A DNA stretch of 64,000 bases from Thiotrichales bacterium (GCA_947476405.1 CANJQG010000003.1:40005-104004); one strand, 5' to 3'; counted from the stretch's first letter, positions 1 to 8,397 are shown. Numbers and translations are program-made. Notes: generated by a model from the letters alone, not told the origin.

Positions 1-431
1 GTTTTATGCACTGTCGCATTGACAGAAGCTGAGCGATCCTGAGGCAAAATGACTGCATCACAGCCCAATGCTTCCGCTGAACGCAAACACGCCCCTAAAT
101 TATGAGGATCGGTAATCCCATCCAAAGCTAAAATTAATTTATTTTTATTCAACGAATAGGCAATCAGGTCTTTTACAGTCATGACTTCTGGTTGATTTTG
201 ACCCTCTTCTCGTGCAGTCAGCGCCACAATCCCTTGATGCCCTTTTCCATAAGGATCCAAATCGGCCCGCGCAACCACTCGAACGCTCACCCCTAAAGAT
301 TTCGCCTTCTGAACAATCCGGGCCTGTTCAGAATCCTGACGATCTTTCAAAGTCAATAATTCTAAAATATGTTCGGGTTTACGTTCAATCAATGCTTTGA
401 CTGCATGCAGTCCGTAAATACAATGCTTCAT
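1..431 (-). CDS. rlmB: 23S rRNA (Gm2251) 2'-O-methyltransferase RlmB, N-terminal part, cut by window edge
   Basis: SpoU/TrmH-family methyltransferase that 2'-O-methylates a guanosine in the 23S rRNA peptidyl-transferase loop. The reverse strand reads from an ATG at 431 and begins MKHCIYGLHAV, the usual RlmB opening. A substrate-binding domain follows, then the start of the SPOUT domain with LALDGITDPHNLGACLRSAE, the family's conserved N-terminal SPOUT motif. The C-terminal catalytic knot lies beyond the left edge, so about 143 codons are present of roughly 245. It is divergent from rsmJ with only 48 bp between the two starts, so promoters must overlap. The family assignment is secure; intactness cannot be judged. 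Confidence 0.9.
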   Translation of the reverse strand, partial: MKHCIYGLHAVKALIERKPEHILELLTLKDRQDSEQARIVQKAKSLGVSVRVVARADLDPYGKGHQGIVALTAREEGQNQPEVMTVKDLIAYSLNKNKLILALDGITDPHNLGACLRSAEALGCDAVILPQDRSASVNATVHK

Positions 432-479
432 TTTTCTCAAAGTTTTGTTATGATGGGCTGAGTATAAATTGATTTTGAA

Positions 480-1124
480 GTGAGCGCAACCATTAATCCG
501 ATTGAACTAGTCAACGAAAACGATCACCTCCAACTGATTAATCGTCTCGATCCCAAAATGACGCCGCTTGCCATTGATTTTTTATCCTACTATCACGATA
601 TGACTTTAGGACAAGGTGGGCGTCGCCTACTTCTTAAAGCACTGGGTGTAAAAGACAAAGTCCGCATGCATGTTCTGGATGCCACAGCGGGGTTAGGACG
701 CGATGCGTTTTTCATGGCAAAATTTGGCCTCGATGTCACCATGATTGAGCGCTCCCCTTTATTGGCTCAATTGCTGAACAATGCTTTAAAACATAATGCC
801 ACCACGATTAAACGCCTCAAACTGCTTAGCGGCGATGCGCTCAAATTGATTCCCACCCTGGCACCCTTTGAAGTCATTTATTTAGACCCCATGTTTCCTC
901 AAAAAAAATCGAAAGCCAAAGTGAAAAAAGATCTCCAAATTCTGCAAATTCTGCATCAAGATGAGCCTCAGGACAGCACAGAGCTTCTTAAAATTGCGTT
1001 AAAACATACCAAAAATCGTGTCGTTGTCAAACGCCCCATCAATGCACCCTTTTTAGACTTTATTCAACCACAGTGGTCATTACGCGGCACCACCATTCGC
1101 TTTGACGTCTATGTATCACGCTAA
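480..1124 (+). CDS. rsmJ: 16S rRNA (guanine-N2-)-methyltransferase RsmJ
   Basis: SAM-dependent enzyme of the RsmJ (YhiQ) family, which makes m2G1516 in 16S rRNA. The SAM-binding motif VLDATAGLGRDAF is at residues 65-77, and the catalytic-type motif YLDPMFP is at 134-140, followed by a Lys-rich stretch typical of the family. The predicted start is GTG. At 214 residues it is somewhat shorter than the E. coli protein (about 250), with the missing part at the N-terminus. It converges on the gcvR-like gene with a 4 bp gap and no visible terminator. Confidence 0.9.
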   Translation: MSATINPIELVNENDHLQLINRLDPKMTPLAIDFLSYYHDMTLGQGGRRLLLKALGVKDKVRMHVLDATAGLGRDAFFMAKFGLDVTMIERSPLLAQLLNNALKHNATTIKRLKLLSGDALKLIPTLAPFEVIYLDPMFPQKKSKAKVKKDLQILQILHQDEPQDSTELLKIALKHTKNRVVVKRPINAPFLDFIQPQWSLRGTTIRFDVYVSR

Positions 1125-1128
1125 AAAA

Positions 1129-1674
1129 CTAAATCCTTTCTGGATCAAAAATCGCATCTAAATTATATTCATCACAGAGAATCATAAAGTTTTCACGCAA
1201 CTCAGATAGATTGAGATCCAGGGGAATCCAAACCGTCAAGCGCGTAAGCTGCAAAGGAACCTGGGTTGTAGGCTGCAGATACGTCTGAGTCCGCATATTT
1301 TTAATCTTCACGCCTTTCACATTAAAAAATTGGCTAAACACTAAAATTAAATCTGCCTTGACTAAAGATACCACCTCTACTTGATAGGGCAGATAATTGG
1401 AGAGCGTATTTTCAAATGAACGACGCATCCAATGCAAACTGCCCTGCTCGGCGGACTGTGCCTCGATGTGTTTTAGTGCAATCTCAAGCTTGGCACTTTG
1501 ATGCCAACTCCCTCTCAGCTCAATCTGAAAATGAAAAGCCTCGCCTTTTTCGCTTAATTCCGCTTGAATCACAGACAAACCCGCTTGAACAGCCTCATCT
1601 AAAACAAATTGCCACAAGGCAAGATCAGGGCAACAAGCCCCAATCACCACGATTAACTCTTGTTTCTTTAACAT
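1129..1674 (-). CDS. gcvR: GcvR-like protein with tandem ACT domains
   Basis: 181 residues resembling the glycine cleavage system repressor GcvR: two ACT-type domains (about residues 5-85 and 95-175), with the usual opening (VVIGACCPDLALWQFVLDEA) in which a hydrophobic strand precedes the ligand-binding loop. In E. coli GcvR binds GcvA and responds to glycine; whether that partner exists here is unknown. The start ATG overlaps the stop of the upstream algC by one base, so the two are probably co-transcribed. There is no DNA-binding domain, consistent with action through a partner protein. The call rests on overall pattern and length. Confidence 0.6.
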   Translation of the reverse strand: MLKKQELIVVIGACCPDLALWQFVLDEAVQAGLSVIQAELSEKGEAFHFQIELRGSWHQSAKLEIALKHIEAQSAEQGSLHWMRRSFENTLSNYLPYQVEVVSLVKADLILVFSQFFNVKGVKIKNMRTQTYLQPTTQVPLQLTRLTVWIPLDLNLSELRENFMILCDEYNLDAIFDPERI

Positions 1675-3068
1675 CAGAAATCCACTTTCAAGTCAGGTTT
1701 ATACTGCAACATCAGGCTTTTAAATTGCGCCATGATTTTTTGAAGGGTCGCCGTATCTTTCGCCTCAAAACGCAAAGTCAACATAGGCGTGGTATTGGAA
1801 CAACGCACCAAGCCCCAACCATCCGAAAATTCAACCCGTAAGCCATCCATCGTAATGATTTTCGCATCGGGGAAATTAATATGCTGCTTTAAAGTTTCGA
1901 GATAGGCATATTTTTCAGCATCGGGAATCATGACATTCAACTCAGGCGTACTGATGCTATCTGGAATCGTTGCAAAAATTTCATCGAGATTTTGATCGCT
2001 TTCAGACAAAATCTCGAGCAAGCACATACCCGAATAAATGCCGTCATCAAAGCCATACCAGCTCTCGCGGAAAAAAATATGCCCACTCATTTCGCCTGCC
2101 AGAATCGCATCTTCTTCTAGCATTTTTTTCTTAATCAGCGAATGCCCCGTTTTGTACAGGATGGGAATTCCACCCGCGTCTGCAATCACTTCTCCCAAAA
2201 GCTTAGAACACTTGACATCAAAAACCACCTTACGGCCGGGATTACGCTTTAAGGCCGCACGTGCAAAGAGCATCAATTGGCGATCGGGATAAATCATTTT
2301 TCCACTCGGAGTAATCACACCTAAGCGATCAGCATCCCCATCAAAAGCCAAACCGACATCTGCTTTTAATGCTTTGACTTTCGAAATCAATACTTCTAGA
2401 TTTTCAGGCTTGCTGGGATCCGGATGATGATTGGGGAAATGTCCATCGACCTCACAAAACAAGGGCGTCACATCACAGCCCATTTTTGCATAAAGTTCCG
2501 GTGCGACGACCGCACCCATGCCGTTTCCAGCATCAATCACCACTTTTAATTTTTTGTTAAAATGAAAGCGTTTACTGACATCGGCAATATAATCTTGAAC
2601 AATCTGCGTATACGCCACTTCTTGACCCTTTCCTGTCACACTATTTCGGGCTTGAATTCGGCGCAGCAATCCTTGCACTTGATCTTCAGTGAGCGTCTTT
2701 CCTGCAATGACCGTTTTAATACCATTATCATCTCGTGGATTATGACTTCCTGTCAGCATGACACCTGAACGGGAAGACAAAGTGTGGGTTGCAAAATACA
2801 ATAAGGGACTCGGCACAATGCCAATATCAATCAAATCACAGCCCGTTGCCAACAAGCCTGCTTTCAAAGCCGCAAACAAAATGGGGCCAGACAAACGCCC
2901 ATCCCGCGCGACAATGATTGTTTTTTCACCCTGAGATAAAGCCTCAGCACCTAAAGCCAGCCCAATATCATGGACCAAATCCGCCGTTAAATCAGTCAAC
3001 GTATTGCCTCGAATATCATAAGTTCGAAACACATGCGTCGGAATTTTATCCAAAGCTAAACGAAACAT
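1674..3068 (-). CDS. algC: Phosphomannomutase/phosphoglucomutase (AlgC type)
   Basis: Alpha-D-phosphohexomutase interconverting hexose 6-phosphate and 1-phosphate, feeding LPS and polysaccharide sugar-nucleotide synthesis. All signature elements are present in order: the active-site phosphoserine loop TGSHNP (residues 106-111, Ser108), the metal-binding loop DGDADR (243-248), the sugar-specificity loop GEMSGH (325-330), and a C-terminal phosphate-binding region with RCSNTTPMLTLRFEA. At 464 residues it is full length. The gene follows dut with a 9 bp gap, as in Pseudomonas (dut-algC), which supports the AlgC assignment over a generic ManB. Confidence 0.9.
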   Translation of the reverse strand: MFRLALDKIPTHVFRTYDIRGNTLTDLTADLVHDIGLALGAEALSQGEKTIIVARDGRLSGPILFAALKAGLLATGCDLIDIGIVPSPLLYFATHTLSSRSGVMLTGSHNPRDDNGIKTVIAGKTLTEDQVQGLLRRIQARNSVTGKGQEVAYTQIVQDYIADVSKRFHFNKKLKVVIDAGNGMGAVVAPELYAKMGCDVTPLFCEVDGHFPNHHPDPSKPENLEVLISKVKALKADVGLAFDGDADRLGVITPSGKMIYPDRQLMLFARAALKRNPGRKVVFDVKCSKLLGEVIADAGGIPILYKTGHSLIKKKMLEEDAILAGEMSGHIFFRESWYGFDDGIYSGMCLLEILSESDQNLDEIFATIPDSISTPELNVMIPDAEKYAYLETLKQHINFPDAKIITMDGLRVEFSDGWGLVRCSNTTPMLTLRFEAKDTATLQKIMAQFKSLMLQYKPDLKVDF

Positions 3069-3077
3069 CTCACCCTC

Positions 3078-3539
3078 CTAAGCTTTACCGGTTGAGCCAA
3101 ATCCTTGCGCCTCACGTTTTGAGGCATTAAATTCAGTCACTTGTTTAAATGCGACTTGCAAAACCGGCACAATAATTAATTGCGCAATTCGCTCCCCACG
3201 GGTGATTGTATAGGCATTTTGACTACGATTCCAGCACGAGATCATTAATTCACCCTGATAGTCAGAATCAATCAATCCCACCAAATTCCCCAAGACCAAG
3301 CCATGCTTATGCCCTAAGCCTGAACGTGGCAAAATCATCGCCGCATACCCCGCATCCGCTAAATGCATCGCAAGGCCCGTGGGGATCAAATGCGTTTCAC
3401 CTGGCTGAATCGTCAGGCTATCCGTCAAAGCAGCGCGCAAATCCAAGCCCGCCGAGCCCTCTGTTGCATAAGCCGGCAAGGGAAATTCCTGATAAAAATC
3501 AGCGTTTACTATTTTAAGTTCTACGGTTGTATTGATCAT
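3078..3539 (-). CDS. dut: Deoxyuridine 5'-triphosphate nucleotidohydrolase (dUTPase)
   Basis: Trimeric all-beta dUTPase hydrolysing dUTP to dUMP and pyrophosphate, preventing uracil incorporation and supplying dUMP for dTMP synthesis. All five family motifs are readable: GSAGLDLRA near the N-terminus, PRSGLG in the centre, GLIDSDYQGE, RGERIAQLI, and the flexible C-terminal arm REAQGFGSTGK. The length of 153 residues is typical. The start overlaps the stop of prlC by 4 bp, and algC follows immediately. The window also encodes Dcd (12.4 kb), whose product dUTP is this enzyme's substrate. Confidence 0.95.
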   Translation of the reverse strand: MINTTVELKIVNADFYQEFPLPAYATEGSAGLDLRAALTDSLTIQPGETHLIPTGLAMHLADAGYAAMILPRSGLGHKHGLVLGNLVGLIDSDYQGELMISCWNRSQNAYTITRGERIAQLIIVPVLQVAFKQVTEFNASKREAQGFGSTGKA

Positions 3540-5515
3540 GACTTTACCTCCATTCCTGAACTTCTTAACAAGGCGTCCACCGTCGGCAAACGCCCTCTAA
3601 ATTTGACAAACACATCCATCGCATCAACTGCCCCCCCCAAGGCTAAAACCGTTTCACGAAACAGCAAGCCCAATTCCCGAGAATAGACTCCTTCTTCTTC
3701 AAAACGGCTAAAAGCATCACAAGATAAAACTTCTGCCCATTTATAACTGTAATAGCCAGCCGAATAACCTCCCGCAAAAATATGACCAAAACTATGAACA
3801 AAGCGATTGTAATCAGGAACGAGCAGAATGGCTGTTTTTTGACGCACTGTTTTTAACAGATCGAGAATATCTGACGCGCTATTTAAATGCAGGGTTTCAT
3901 GGAGACGCAAATCAAAAATAGCGAATTCTAATTGACGCAGCATGTGCAAGGGCGCTTGAAAATGGCGGCTTTTTAATAATTGATCCCTCAAATCAGCAGG
4001 CAAATCATGCAGAACGTCTTTCTGCCAGGCAAAATTTTCCATAAACTGACTGGGTAATTCAACCGCATCCCAAGCGACTCCGCTGATTCCAGCAACATCT
4101 GGCTCATCCACCCGCGTTAGAATATGCTGTAAAACATGGCCCATTTCGTGAAACAGCGTAATCAGATCATCATGGGTTAAACAAGGCTCCAACCCCTCTC
4201 CTGCCGACAAAAAATTAGCCGTCAAAAAAGCAATGGGATCTTGCTGGCGCCCGCCTTTAAAGACACGCCCCTGACAATCATCCATCCAGGCACCTGAACG
4301 CTTCTGCGGACGCGCATACAAGTCAAAATAAATCCCACCTCGCAATTGATTACTTTCATCATACACTTCAAAAAACTGCACATCCGGATGCCAGGCCTCC
4401 ACTTTCACTTCCTGATAACGCAGGCCAAAAACGCGCTGCAATAATTCAAAAAAGCGATTCAATACTTTCGAAATGGGAAAATAGGGCCGCAGCTCTTCTT
4501 CTGAAAAGCCGAACATCTCTTGCTTCAAAAGCTCAGAATAATACGGCACATCATAGGATTCTAACTGACCTGCAAAACCTTTCTGTTTGGCGAATGCCGT
4601 CAGGTTTTTAATTTCAGCCTCGGCATAAGGCCGACTCTTCACACAGAGATCTTCTAAAAAAGTGAAAACCGCTTCTACAGAAGGGGCCATTTTATTCGCC
4701 AGCGAATAATGCGCATAATCTTTAAAACCCAATAAAGAAGCCTGCTTTTGCTTGAGGTTCACAATTTTAACCATGATCTCTGAATTATCAAAACCCGCCT
4801 CGCCCAGATCAGACGCACGCGTCACATAAGCCTGATAAAAACGCTGACGCACAGCGCGATTTTCTGCATAATTCATTAAGACGACATAGGTGGGCGCATC
4901 GATGCCAAACACATAGCCTTTCAGCCCCTTTTGCGCGGCCTTGCTTGCAGCATGCGCCAGGATATGCCCTGGAATGCCTGACAATTCAGCAGAGTCCTCA
5001 ATATGAGCACTCCAAGCATCCGTTGCATCCATGACATGCTGATCAAATTGCGTAGAAAGTTCGGACAGCTCTGTTTCAATCTCCTTATACGTCAACTGAT
5101 CGGCATCATTTAAGGCCACCCCCGCCAAGCGAAAATCACGGAGTGCATGCTCAACAACCTTTTGCTGGGCTGCAGTTAGGCTTATCAATTCAGGAGAAGC
5201 GGCGATTTTTTCATAGATTTGATACAAAGCGCGATCCTGCCCCATTTCAACCTGATAAATAGTCAGCTGAGCAATCCCCGCCTCATACACCTCACGCAAT
5301 TCAGGGGTGTTTTTAACCGCATTCAAGTGACTGATAGGAGACCAAAAACGACCTAATTCATCATGAAATAATGCCAGCGGCTCGACGACATTCATGTAAT
5401 GAGGGCAAGATTGCGATTTGACCTCAATCAATAACTGACGCCCTCGATTTAAAAGTGCTTCCAAATTTGGATTCACTTGAGATAAATCAAAGTTAAAATC
5501 AACATTCACCTTCAT
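3536..5515 (-). CDS. prlC: Oligopeptidase A (M3 family zinc metallopeptidase)
   Basis: Cytosolic zinc oligopeptidase of the thimet/M3 family, degrading short peptides including cleaved signal peptides. The zinc-binding motif HEMGH is at residues 456-460, inside LITLFHEMGHVLQH. The downstream AWDAVELPSQFMENFAW segment supplies the third ligand glutamate, and the C-terminal GYSAGYYSYKWAE motif is characteristic of oligopeptidase A. The length of 659 residues is slightly shorter than E. coli PrlC (680). It heads a minus-strand operon prlC-dut-algC-gcvR with 4 bp and 9 bp junctions. Divergent from the unknown gene at 5634. Confidence 0.95.
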   Translation of the reverse strand: MKVNVDFNFDLSQVNPNLEALLNRGRQLLIEVKSQSCPHYMNVVEPLALFHDELGRFWSPISHLNAVKNTPELREVYEAGIAQLTIYQVEMGQDRALYQIYEKIAASPELISLTAAQQKVVEHALRDFRLAGVALNDADQLTYKEIETELSELSTQFDQHVMDATDAWSAHIEDSAELSGIPGHILAHAASKAAQKGLKGYVFGIDAPTYVVLMNYAENRAVRQRFYQAYVTRASDLGEAGFDNSEIMVKIVNLKQKQASLLGFKDYAHYSLANKMAPSVEAVFTFLEDLCVKSRPYAEAEIKNLTAFAKQKGFAGQLESYDVPYYSELLKQEMFGFSEEELRPYFPISKVLNRFFELLQRVFGLRYQEVKVEAWHPDVQFFEVYDESNQLRGGIYFDLYARPQKRSGAWMDDCQGRVFKGGRQQDPIAFLTANFLSAGEGLEPCLTHDDLITLFHEMGHVLQHILTRVDEPDVAGISGVAWDAVELPSQFMENFAWQKDVLHDLPADLRDQLLKSRHFQAPLHMLRQLEFAIFDLRLHETLHLNSASDILDLLKTVRQKTAILLVPDYNRFVHSFGHIFAGGYSAGYYSYKWAEVLSCDAFSRFEEEGVYSRELGLLFRETVLALGGAVDAMDVFVKFRGRLPTVDALLRSSGMEVKS

Positions 5516-5586
5516 GACACGCCCCTCAGCTAATAAATCAAGTCATGATAAGCTTTATTCAAAATCTGTCAACAAGGACAATGGAC

Positions 5587-5616
5587 TTGCAAGCATCAAA
5601 GAAATACTATTATAAT
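5587..5616 (+). promoter_or_regulatory. Sigma70-type promoter for the ORF at 5634
   Basis: TTGCAA at 5587-5592 and a perfect TATAAT at 5611-5616 are separated by 18 bp, predicting a transcription start near 5623. It lies in the prlC/5634 intergenic gap and supports real transcription of the unknown plus-strand gene. Confidence 0.6.
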
Positions 5617-5633
5617 TCGCCAATGCTAACAAA

Positions 5634-6029
5634 ATGGATACAAATATCATGCTCATGAAAGCTGAAGAAGAAGAAAAATATACTGAAATAAAAATCACCC
5701 AAGGCCTAAGAAAAAGCAAAAAAGACCTGAAAAAATATCTTGGACGTCGCACTGGGAGCAAGATATTTAATCAGTATGGACAGCAGCCCAAGGAGATCAT
5801 CACTCTGATCGATATCCTCTTGAGCGAGATAAAAAAAGAAAGCTGGCGATGCCTCCCCCCCTCATACTGGGCGCTGCTCACTCTTATCACAACCACCATA
5901 GAAAAGGGTGTAGAATTCTGGAAAATTGAAAAAGCCGCTCCAGATGATATCCTCTCCGCACTCTTAACCTGGAAACCAGGAGAGGGTGAAGCGAGTGAAG
6001 CATGCGCAAGCACACCGAGCCGAAAATGA
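5634..6029 (+). CDS. Hypothetical Lys/Glu-rich small protein
   Basis: I do not recognise this 131-residue protein. It has a strongly charged N-terminal third (runs of E and K), a hydrophobic middle (about residues 75-95, CLPPSYWALLTLITTT) that might be a helix or membrane-associated segment, and a Glu/Ser-rich tail. In-frame ATGs at 5649 and 5655 are alternative starts; none has a good ribosome binding site. A consensus promoter just upstream favours this strand over the antisense frame at 5771-6049. It could be a lineage-specific or secreted protein, but nothing proves that. Confidence 0.45.
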   Translation: MDTNIMLMKAEEEEKYTEIKITQGLRKSKKDLKKYLGRRTGSKIFNQYGQQPKEIITLIDILLSEIKKESWRCLPPSYWALLTLITTTIEKGVEFWKIEKAAPDDILSALLTWKPGEGEASEACASTPSRK

Positions 6030-6060
6030 TAATCAACCGGGTACGACACTTAAAAGTACG

Positions 6061-6089
6061 TGACAAGCCGCCTATATTCTTGCTATAAT
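6061..6089 (+). promoter_or_regulatory. Extended -10 promoter placing transcription start on the ATG at 6096
   Basis: The sequence TGCTATAAT (6081-6089) is a perfect extended -10 element, with a TGACAA-like -35 at 6061-6066 and a 17 bp spacer. The predicted start nucleotide is the A of the ATG at 6096, seven bases beyond the -10, which implies a leaderless transcript. No Shine-Dalgarno sequence precedes that ATG. Confidence 0.55.
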
Positions 6090-6095
6090 GAACCC

Positions 6096-6404
6096 ATGAA
6101 GATAGAAAAACCTAATTTAAAACCCACCATCCAACTGGCTCAAACAGATTGGCAAACGATGGAGCGCGATGTCTCCTTGGCGCATGAAGTCATCACTCGG
6201 CATCATGATGCTGATGAAGGCCCGATGTCGGTTTATCTCCAGGAAGCCACGATCTCCCTTGAAGGCAGCATTAACATCAAACAGGCGGGCTGGGTTGTAG
6301 AGCTACAGGAACAATACGAAATACAATATGGCGAAGAAAAAGGTGATGAAGTACTCAAGCGAGTCTTGACTGCACTTCTCACTCACGGGACAACCATTCA
6401 TTAA
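6096..6404 (+). CDS. Hypothetical small acidic protein, probably leaderless mRNA
   Basis: 102 residues from the ATG at 6096 (MKIEKPNLKPT). A longer frame from a GTG at 6060 is unlikely because the promoter lies inside it. The protein is acidic, with predicted alpha/beta content, no signal peptide, no transmembrane segment and no motif I recognise. It ends one base before the trmB start codon, so translation of the two is probably coupled. Function unknown. Confidence 0.6.
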   Translation: MKIEKPNLKPTIQLAQTDWQTMERDVSLAHEVITRHHDADEGPMSVYLQEATISLEGSINIKQAGWVVELQEQYEIQYGEEKGDEVLKRVLTALLTHGTTIH

Positions 6405-6405
6405 A

Positions 6406-7095
6406 ATGCATTTACGACAAATCAAAAGTTTTGCACTTCGACAAGGTCGCATGACCCGAGCCCAAAAAGAAGCGATGGATTTGCTTTGGCCACAATTTAG
6501 CATTGACTCCAAAACTCAAAATTTTGCAGACACCCTCAGCCTGTATTCTGAAATTGTTCTGGAAATTGGTTTTGGCATGGGCGATGCACTGCTCGCCATG
6601 GCACAAGCAGAACCCCATAAACTCTTTATTGGTATTGAAGTCCATGGTCCGGGTGTCGGCCGTCTCTTACACTTGATTGGAGAACATCAAGTTCAAAATA
6701 TTCGGGTCATCCAATGCGATGCAATGACTGTTTTACAGGATTTTTTCCCTGCTGATTCACTCAATCAAGTCCATTTGTTTTTCCCTGATCCCTGGCCCAA
6801 AAAACGGCATTTTAAACGCCGAATTGTCCAAACTGAATTTGCCAATCTCATCGCACAAAAATTAAAGCTTTATGGCATTTTTCACCTGGCCACAGATTGG
6901 AAGGATTACGCACAGCACATGATGAAAACACTTTCAAACGCTCCTTCTTTTATCAATCTAGCGGGGATCAATCAGTATGCAGACCGCACAGGGCGCCCCC
7001 TCACTAAATTTGAAAATCGAGGCATCCAATTAGGACATGAAATTTTTGATCTACGCTTTCAAAAAAATAGCTTTACAACTCCCTCTAAAATCTGA
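6406..7095 (+). CDS. trmB: tRNA (guanine-N7-)-methyltransferase TrmB
   Basis: Methylates G46 in the tRNA variable loop. The SAM-binding motif VLEIGFGMGDAL is at about residues 49-60. The family signature VHLFFPDPWPKKRHFKRRIV follows at about 122-141, and the substrate region TKFENRG occurs near the C-terminus. The 229-residue length is normal. The start codon lies one base after the stop of the small upstream gene. The promoter of the downstream rpsF operon lies within the last 25 bp of this gene. Confidence 0.95.
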   Translation: MHLRQIKSFALRQGRMTRAQKEAMDLLWPQFSIDSKTQNFADTLSLYSEIVLEIGFGMGDALLAMAQAEPHKLFIGIEVHGPGVGRLLHLIGEHQVQNIRVIQCDAMTVLQDFFPADSLNQVHLFFPDPWPKKRHFKRRIVQTEFANLIAQKLKLYGIFHLATDWKDYAQHMMKTLSNAPSFINLAGINQYADRTGRPLTKFENRGIQLGHEIFDLRFQKNSFTTPSKI

Positions 7096-7101
7096 TAGAA
7101 T
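7072..7101 (+). promoter_or_regulatory. Promoter of the rpsF-rpsR-rplI operon
   Basis: TTTACA at 7072-7077 and TAGAAT at 7096-7101, with an 18 bp spacer and a TG extended -10 dinucleotide. It lies in the 3' end of trmB. Transcription should begin near 7108, leaving a leader of about 75 nt that contains the complementary segments AGCC (near 7130) and GGCT (near 7150). Confidence 0.5.
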
Positions 7102-7182
7102 CCCCGGGCTCTCCTTGCCTCAGCCCTTCGATGGGTCGTATCAAGAAGGCTTAAATAACCATTTAATCCATAAGGAGTTAAC

Positions 7183-7527
7183 ATGAAACACTACGAAGTG
7201 GTCCTGATGCTTCATCCTGACCAAAGCGAACAGGCAACAGCGATTGTTGGTCGCTATGTCGAGATGATCAAGGCCAAAGGCGGTCAAATTCATCGCCAAG
7301 AAGACTGGGGCCGTAAATCTCTAGCTTACCCAATCAACAAATTACACAAAGCACATTATGCCGTGCTCAATATCGAATTAAACCCAACTGATTTGAAAGA
7401 ATTAACGGACGGCTTTCGTTTCAATGATTTTGTGCTGCGTTACCTCGTCAGCAATATGGATGAAGCGGTCACCGCGCCTTCTGTTATGCTGGAACCCCGC
7501 AAAATCAACGAACATCAAGACAACTAG
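7183..7527 (+). CDS. rpsF: 30S ribosomal protein S6
   Basis: Ribosomal protein S6, which binds S18 and the central domain of 16S rRNA. It opens MKHYEVVLMLHPDQSEQ and contains the family region DWGRKSLAYPINKLHKAHY, with a short C-terminal tail. It has a strong AAGGAG ribosome binding site and heads the classical S6-S18-L9 operon. At 114 residues it is slightly shorter than the E. coli form. S6 with S18 often autoregulates by binding its own leader. Confidence 0.97.
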   Translation: MKHYEVVLMLHPDQSEQATAIVGRYVEMIKAKGGQIHRQEDWGRKSLAYPINKLHKAHYAVLNIELNPTDLKELTDGFRFNDFVLRYLVSNMDEAVTAPSVMLEPRKINEHQDN

Positions 7528-7536
7528 GAGAATAGA

Positions 7537-7755
7537 ATGAGTGGACGTAGAAAAGCCTGTCGTTTTTCCTCTGAAAACGGCTTGAAAATTGATTATAAAG
7601 ATATTCCTTTATTAAAAGAATACATTGCAGAAAACGGTAAGATTGTTCCCAGCCGCATCACAGGTACTGCTGCGAAATATCAGCGCAAGCTGGCTGCAGC
7701 TATTAAAGTAGCACGCTTTTTGGCATTATTGCCTTATTGCGATCGTCATAAATAA
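7537..7755 (+). CDS. rpsR: 30S ribosomal protein S18
   Basis: 72-residue S18, forming a heterodimer with S6 on the 30S platform. Conserved segments are IDYKDIPLLKEYIAENGKI, PSRITGTAAKYQRKL and VARFLALLPYCDRH at the C-terminus. It lies 9 bp after rpsF with its own AGGAG site, between rpsF and rplI as in other gammaproteobacteria. No primase or PriB gene is inserted, unlike E. coli. Confidence 0.97.
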   Translation: MSGRRKACRFSSENGLKIDYKDIPLLKEYIAENGKIVPSRITGTAAKYQRKLAAAIKVARFLALLPYCDRHK

Positions 7756-7767
7756 GAGGACCCTATC

Positions 7768-8214
7768 ATGCAAGTTATTTTACGTGAAAAAATTAGAAAA
7801 CTCGGCAACCTAGGCGAGCTTGTTAATGTTAAACCGGGTTATGCGCGCAATTTCCTCATTCCTGGCAAAAAAGGAATGATGGCAACCAAAGCAAACCTGG
7901 CTCGCTTTGAAGCAGAAAGAGCGGAACTTGAGCGCCTTGCTCAAGAAACCCTAGACGGCGCTCAAACACGCTCTAATCAGCTCCAAGCATTAGTCATTAG
8001 CCTAAGCGCAAGCGCGGGCGAAGGTGGAAAACTCTTTGGTTCGATTGGAACACGTGATATTGCAGACGCTATCACCAAAGCAGGCGTTGAAGTGCACAAA
8101 CATGAAATCAGAATGCCCAATGGTGTGATTCGCCAAACTGGCGAGTATGAAATCAGCGTGCATTTGCATACGGATATCGACACACCCATCAAAATCAGCA
8201 TCACTGCTGAGTAA
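7768..8214 (+). CDS. rplI: 50S ribosomal protein L9
   Basis: 148-residue L9, which binds 23S rRNA at the base of the L1 stalk. The N-terminal domain signature GYARNFLIPGKKGMMAT is followed by the long connecting helix (about residues 40-75) and the C-terminal domain containing GGKLFGSIGTRDIADAI. Last gene of the operon, followed after 20 bp by an intrinsic terminator. Confidence 0.97.
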   Translation: MQVILREKIRKLGNLGELVNVKPGYARNFLIPGKKGMMATKANLARFEAERAELERLAQETLDGAQTRSNQLQALVISLSASAGEGGKLFGSIGTRDIADAITKAGVEVHKHEIRMPNGVIRQTGEYEISVHLHTDIDTPIKISITAE

Positions 8215-8235
8215 CGTCTACCCCCAGGGATAGAC

Positions 8236-8280
8236 AAAGGCCCTCTTGAAGCGCTGCGCTTTAAAGAGGGCCTTTTTTTT
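8236..8280 (+). terminator. Rho-independent terminator of the rpsF-rpsR-rplI operon
   Basis: A 12 bp perfect stem (arms 8236-8247 and 8264-8275, core GGCCCTCTT/AAGAGGGCC) with a 16 nt loop, running into eight T residues. It separates the ribosomal operon from the convergent small RNA candidate. Confidence 0.92.
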
Positions 8281-8294
8281 GGAAAATATTTCAG

Positions 8295-8390
8295 AAAAAA
8301 ACAAGGCTATGATAGGATGCTTTTTCTTATTTTTAGATCACCTATCACAACCCTTCTCGCTAGGAGAAAAATGGAGACACTCTTGTCTCC
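8295..8390 (-). ncRNA. Candidate small RNA, about 96 nt, family unknown
   Basis: Read on the minus strand from about 8390 to 8295. It begins with the hairpin GGAGACA-AGAG-TGTCTCC (8390-8373). A second small hairpin follows, TTCTC-CTAGC-GAGAA (about 8367-8353). It ends in a long interrupted stem in which AAGG (8355-8352) and TGATAGG (8347-8341) pair with CCTATCA (8316-8310) and CCTT (8306-8303), immediately followed by GTTTTTTT, a terminator-like end. A -10 element TATACT sits seven bases upstream. No open reading frame covers it. It lacks the SRP RNA tetraloop region and GGA-in-loop repeats of Csr-type RNAs. It could also be a structured 3' processing product. Confidence 0.6.
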
Positions 8391-8397
8391 GAGGTCC

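Noticed and set aside
5771..6049. Antisense ORF of 92 codons over the unknown gene at 5634
   Set aside because: No promoter or ribosome site on that strand, whereas the plus strand has a consensus promoter.
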